Assembly (NCBI RefSeq): GCF_949987515.2
Contig: NC_082689.1
Location: 6,563,501-6,627,500 of the forward strand
Length of the DNA stretch: 64,000 nucleotides
Direction of reading: 5' to 3'
Source: Delphinus delphis
Lineage: Eukaryota > Chordata > Mammalia > Artiodactyla > Delphinidae
This document shows, one piece after another, positions 61,201 through 64,000 of this stretch; position 1 is the first letter of the stretch, and each line of letters begins with the position of its first letter. The notes beneath the pieces are model-generated. The model was not told where the DNA came from and made no database searches. It saw nothing but the letters and a program-made list of their open reading frames with translations. The position numbers and the translations under genes are program-made.

Positions 61201-64000
61201 CCTTCAGTCCAGAAGGGCCCCTCGGCCTTGCTGTTGTCGCCATCGTCATCTTTGCCATCACTGACTTTCTTGAATAATCCTGGCCTCTAGTAGATTTGCA
61301 GAATGTCCTTCAATTTGGACTTATATGTGGTTAAGTTTATGTTAAACATTTTTCGCAAAAATACTACACAGGTGGCGTTTTTGTCCTCTCGGGACGTCCT
61401 GTCAGCCTGTCCCATTGTTGGTGACTTGAGTCTGGTTGCACAGTTGAGGCGGAGGCCCCACCAGTTTTCTCACTGCAGAAGTGCCTCTTATCCTTGGAAT
61501 CATCTGTGGATGACCCCTTGAAGTTGCCTCGTAGCCTTTTCCCCAGAACCCTTGCACCCCATGGTTTTTAGCATCTCGCCATGACCGTTGCCTGAGCTGG
61601 GGCCGAACACAGGCCTTTTCTGGTTCTGCCCTTCCCCCTGCCTGCATTCGTTGGCATTCTTGTATAAAGAAGTCTGAGCTGTCTCCCTTCCATTTCTTTT
61701 TTTCCCTTCCTTTATCCTCCCCAACATGCTTTTTCTTTATTTAACTTTTCCAGAATCAGTAAGAACTCATGGACTCTTTTTTTTTTTTTAATTCACATAA
61801 GAATCTGTTGTCAGTTTTCATCACCCGTTAAGCCTGGAGGAGCCCCTTCCGTGCTGGCTTCTGCGTCCTCCGACCTGTCCCCGTGGGGTTTTGAGCTCTT
61901 CCTCCCCCACCCTGATTCCAGCGTTTTCCCCCAGCCCCCGCTGGCTCCTCCTTAACAACGAGGCTCATTTGGCCAGTCGTGCAGCACAAAGTGGCCTCAG
62001 AATCACAGCACCTGGTACCACTCTGCTCAACAATGTGCTGAAGAAGGTTCCAGATCTCCAAGCAGCACTGTCATCCTCAGATAACATCCCACTGAGGGAG
62101 CACGTTCAGAGTTATTTGGATTCTGTTTTCTCTTTCGGTTGTTGTCAGTCTGACGTACAGTCACGGTCATGTTCCCTGTCTGTATTCAGTTTTAGAGTTA
62201 TCCCCATCTTTGTTGGTTTAATTTTATTTTTCTAATATGTAAAACATTTAACATGATGCAAAAGTCAAAGCCGTGTGAAGAGGTGTGTTCAGGAGGCTTC
62301 TCCCTTCCCCACCCAGCCCTGTAGGCAAACAGGGTCATTATTTTCTGGTTTCTAATTAATCTTTGACAAGGCAACCGATTTCCAAACCATCACACAGGGA
62401 AGGAAGACTCCTTTTAGGAAGGTCAGTGGAGAGTAAATTGTTTTGGTAGCTAGAAAGAAATCTCTGAGAAGAGTCTATTCCCAAATATTTCTGAATTTTT
62501 CTTTTGCTTTTGTTTTTCATATTGCTTAAAAAGAACTCACAGGGCTTCCCTGGTGGCGTGGTGGTTGAGAGTCCGCCTGCCGATGCAGGGGACGCAGGTT
62601 CGTGCCCCGGGCCGGGAAGATCCCACATGCCGCGGAGCAGCTAGGCCCGTGAGCCATGGCCGCTGAGCCTGCGCGTCCGGAGCCTGTGCTCTGCAACGGG
62701 AGAGGCCACAACAGTGAGAGGCCCACGTACCACAAAAAAAAAAAAAAAAAAAAAAAGAACTCACAATGTTATGTTATACTCCTGAAACTAACATAATGTT
62801 ATATCTCAATTAAAAATAATAATTTAAAAAAAGTAAAAACCCTGGTCCCCATCCAGCCTTCGGTTCCCTGATCTCTGCATGTGGTCGGTTTTAAATGGTT
62901 AACGTGCCTTTGCCTTGTGTGTGTGTTTCTCCAGGATACTACGGTGGCAACTCTGAAGAGAGTCCCGGTGGCCCATTTCAGCCAACTTCATTGCCCAGAG
63001 AGGGTGATGCTTTGCACTCTAGCTCAGCAGACCTGGCCCTGGTGCCGAGGGGTGATGGCATCTCCTTACAGGGAGGGACCGGTGGCAGCAGCTTCTCGAG
63101 CGGCCCATGCTCTGAGGCTGAGGACATCTGCAACGCGACGCTCAGCGATCTGTACGCGGGCATGCTGCACTCCATGAGCTGCCTGCTGGGTGTGAGGCCC
63201 TCCTGCGTCATCTCCACCAAGACGTTCATCCGCCAGCACTGGAGCTCCAAGCGGAGGCACAGGTGTAAGAGCAGAATGGACAGAACGAGCTGCAGAGGAG
63301 GCGGGCGCTCTCGGAGGAGCCCCCGGGAGAGACGTCCGCCCGGCTCCGAACCTGCGAAGGACGTGGCAGTGTTAAGAGATCGCGAGAACGTACTCGATGT
63401 TTCTGGCCATAAGACGGGTTTAAAACTGGGAAGGGCTTTTCTTGAAGTAAACCAACCCCAGATCCACGCATTCGCTTCACATTGGAAGGAGCTTCCGAGA
63501 ACGCCTCAGAAGCATCATTCTTCATTGACTTACTTAGACTCCAATGCAGTGTATCATCTTGATCAGGAAAATAGATTCATGACATTAAACTGGTTGATTT
63601 CTCCTGTAAAAATAGGTTCTAGACCCAGAGTACCGCCGGGCGAGGGAGGGAATCGTTATAGGGAGATCGAAATCAGATTTGACAAGCTTCATCAGGAATA
63701 TTGCTCGAATCTTAGGAAGCAGCCCTGCCTGACTTACCTTCCCAGCTCCTCGGCTGTGGATGTGTACAGAGGTGGTCCAGCAGGCCCTGGGAGCCCCCAG
63801 GGCATAGAAGCCCACAGGCCGAGTAGCCCTCTCCGCAGAGCAAAAGCTAAGAGGTTGAGTGAGGCTTTTGAAAGCCTGGGCAAAGGATCTATCAGAGAGG
63901 GTAGCTGCCCACCAAAGAGTGACTCCTTCCCTTCCCTTTCAAAGACCAACTCCACATGTAGCCCGGGCCGCTCGGAGCAGACCTCTGACCTTGCTTGTCA
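49138..64000 (+). CDS. HJURP: HJURP, CENP-A histone chaperone (gene span, 3'-incomplete)
   Basis: HJURP binds soluble CENP-A/H4 in the nucleus and, with the Mis18 complex, loads it at centromeres in late mitosis/G1. The coding sequence joins 49138-49233, 49438-49504, 51934-51989, 55398-55491, 57749-57813, 59004-59096, 60570-60648 and 62935 to the window end: 538 codons plus 2 nt, with no stop. All junctions are GT/AG and in phase. Residues 8-67 form the Scm3-like CENP-A-binding region, with an Arg-rich helix ('SRRRFQRRMQQLI'), the TLTY box at 47-50 and 'LRIWGGRLIKERN'. Residues about 240-300 form the middle domain ('LSDLYAGMLHSM', 'ISTKTFIRQHW'). Residues 423-440 ('NRYREIEIRFDKLHQEYC') are the first C-terminal repeat. 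Human HJURP has 748 residues, so roughly 200 remain outside. ATG 49138 is chosen because an in-frame TAG lies at 49114 and no ATG lies between. The codons upstream align with the human N-terminal extension but lack its Met. Confidence 0.96.
49438..49504 (+). CDS. HJURP: HJURP coding exon 2 (residues 33-55)
   Basis: YNQPFEDAPVVQMSTLTYET then PQG. Acceptor ctcccgcag, donor G|gtacga, ending in phase 1. It contains the TLTY box. It is 204 bp downstream of exon 1 and almost invariant against human. Confidence 0.96.
49745..49950 (+). mobile_element. MIR SINE
   Basis: 'tcagtttcttcacctgtaaa' and 'gaacagtgcctggcactagt' in MIR order, in HJURP intron 2. Confidence 0.8.
50865..51015 (-). mobile_element. 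MIR SINE, diverged
   Basis: Inverted order with 'ccctgcgaggtgggcactgt' and 'gaagttaaggaacttgcctg'. Confidence 0.65.
51055..51215 (+). mobile_element. MIR SINE, diverged
   Basis: 'gctcagtggtcaggacccca', 'gggtttacagcctggcctca' and 'ccccatctgtacagtgaact'. Confidence 0.65.
51350..51465 (-). mobile_element. MIR SINE, short remnant
   Basis: 'gaggtttagggagagattga' and 'tatcttgcccagatcctgct' in inverted MIR order. Confidence 0.55.
51934..51989 (+). CDS. HJURP: HJURP coding exon 3 (residues 55-74)
   Basis: Completes the split Gly codon and gives LRIWGGRLIKERNTGQIQ, ending in phase 0 at CAG|gtattc. The acceptor ttcttttcttaag is strong. It forms the beta-domain part of the CENP-A-binding region. Confidence 0.95.
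53080..53985 (+). mobile_element. Older hAT-like element split by a younger one
   Basis: 'tcctgcaaaagtctagat' before and 'gataaatattttaggctttg', 'ttccaataaaactttattta' after the insert together form a familiar old mammalian DNA-transposon remnant. It is interrupted at 53116-53836. Confidence 0.65.
53116..53836 (+). mobile_element. hAT-type non-autonomous DNA transposon
   Basis: The ends caggggtccccaacc and ggtcggggaccgccg are inverted repeats (12 of 15 match). They are flanked by an 8-bp target duplication, gtctagat/gtctacat (53108-53115, 53837-53844), as expected of hAT elements. The interior holds the typical 'cgcacagcaggaggtgagcg' and 'gattctcataggagcg' text. No transposase is seen. Confidence 0.85.
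55398..55491 (+). CDS. HJURP: HJURP coding exon 4 (residues 75-106)
   Basis: GSPVKTDDRTDGSTRVPAGG and onward aligns gap-free with the human segment that follows the Scm3 region. It is the least conserved part so far. Donor G|gtgagt is strong. The acceptor cttatcgacttcaag has a poor pyrimidine tract. It ends in phase 1. Confidence 0.85.
55850..57060 (+). mobile_element. LINE-2 fragments, probable
   Basis: Pyrimidine-rich intron 4 sequence. 'gtcacgtgacttctctgttc', 'aatggctgcctattcctctg' and 'agttcagaccatgcctgacc' at 56785-56870 are typical L2. The part before 56700 is less certain. Confidence 0.5.
57268..57482 (-). mobile_element. hAT-derived MITE, diverged
   Basis: Ends 'gaactgtccagtgtggtaac' and 'ttctactggacagtgctggc' are inverted repeats. 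Same family as 38715-38905. In HJURP intron 4. Confidence 0.7.
57749..57813 (+). CDS. HJURP: HJURP coding exon 5 (residues 107-127)
   Basis: Completes an Asp codon and gives DSVSSDTDTTLFQEDVVAG then NLM, aligning without gaps to the human acidic linker although only weakly conserved. Acceptor tttgcttttag, donor ATG|gtaaga, ending in phase 0. Confidence 0.88.
59004..59096 (+). CDS. HJURP: HJURP coding exon 6 (residues 128-158)
   Basis: PAVPWSPLKNELRRKYLTQV then DILLQDEGCLE is strongly conserved with human. Acceptor tctttggtgtcag, donor GAG|gtaatg, 31 codons in phase 0. The conserved block suggests a short interaction motif. Its role is not known to me. Confidence 0.95.
59666..59952 (-). mobile_element. 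Long CHR-type SINE (about 290 bp)
   Basis: Inverted copy in HJURP intron 6, head 'accagggaagccc' at the right. The perfect target duplication caaaggacatttt lies at 59653-59665 and 59953-59965. Confidence 0.95.
60570..60648 (+). CDS. HJURP: HJURP coding exon 7 (residues 159-184)
   Basis: GASYGEGKDTRTTLVPSLAS then PARPAR, with 'PSLASPA' conserved with human. Acceptor tttgatttcag, donor G|gtgagt, ending in phase 1. Longer open frames overlapping here in other frames are shadows. Confidence 0.92.
60649..62934 (+). other. HJURP intron 7
   Basis: Contains one SINE (62542-62752) and an AT-rich end. Nothing else recognised. Confidence 0.7.
62542..62752 (+). mobile_element. CHR-type SINE (about 200-bp class)
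   Basis: Near-consensus copy with an A-tail of about 22 bp. The target duplication aaagaactcaca lies before it (62530-62541) and again after the tail. Confidence 0.95.
62935..64000 (+). CDS. HJURP: HJURP large coding exon 8 (residues 184-538, runs off the window)
   Basis: Completes a Gly codon and stays open for 1066 bp to the window edge. It holds the middle domain with 'DICNATLSDLYAGMLHSM' and 'CVISTKTFIRQHW', a basic patch (residues 288-318), 'ENVLDVSGHKTGLKL', 'NRFMTLNWLISPVKI', the first C-terminal repeat at residues 423-440 and 'RAKAKRLSEAFESLGKGS'. Acceptor gtttctccag. The second repeat and the stop codon are expected downstream. Confidence 0.96.

Noticed and set aside
62881..63177. 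98-codon open frame overlapping HJURP exon 8
   Set aside because: Different frame. The true exon frame aligns with HJURP for 355 codons to the window end.

Overview
The window is mammalian nuclear DNA, most likely from a cetacean (whale, dolphin or porpoise). It carries at least 18 tRNA-derived SINEs of the CHR class (the family shared by Cetacea, Hippopotamus and Ruminantia) with their 'cttccctggtggcgcagtgg' heads, and several recent cetartiodactyl-type L1 3' ends. I saw no ruminant Bov-A or BovB sequence. No bacterial, organellar or CRISPR-like content is present.

Two protein-coding genes can be recognised, arranged divergently about 45 kb apart (ATG to ATG). At the left, on the minus strand, is the first coding exon of TRPM8, the cold and menthol cation channel (3880-3996; transcribed exon 3880-4004). 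The rest of that gene lies beyond the left edge, so 1-3879 is TRPM8 intron. The acceptor just 5' of its ATG shows that a non-coding 5' exon exists to the right. A TATA-box plus short exon with a strong donor at 17191-17273 is my candidate for it. At the right, on the plus strand, is HJURP, the CENP-A histone chaperone. Its first seven coding exons (49138-60648) and the start of its large eighth exon (62935 to the window end) can be joined in phase, giving 538 codons. This covers the Scm3/CENP-A-binding N-terminus, the middle domain and the first C-terminal repeat. The gene starts in a CpG island with three CCAAT boxes and two CHR-type TTTGAA motifs, the layout expected of a G2/M gene. The TRPM8-HJURP head-to-head order matches human 2q37.

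The remainder is intergenic and intronic DNA made of layered transposon debris. There are L1 tails at 1-1804, 8060-8588 and 46848-47326, the last with perfect 14-bp target duplications. There are CHR SINEs, many with target duplications, plus old MIR/L2, MaLR-type LTRs, a Tigger/pogo fossil (44976-45857) and an hAT element nested in an older repeat inside HJURP intron 3. Several simple repeats are present. The two genes are not functionally linked as far as is known: TRPM8 is a sensory channel and HJURP acts in centromere inheritance.

I found no convincing novel gene system. The most useful observations are the complete N-terminal HJURP model with a lost upstream start codon and a weak exon-4 acceptor, the HJURP promoter architecture, the predicted TRPM8 5' exon and TATA promoter, and several instructive repeat nestings. 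Ages and family names of old repeats come from remembered consensus sequences and are approximate.
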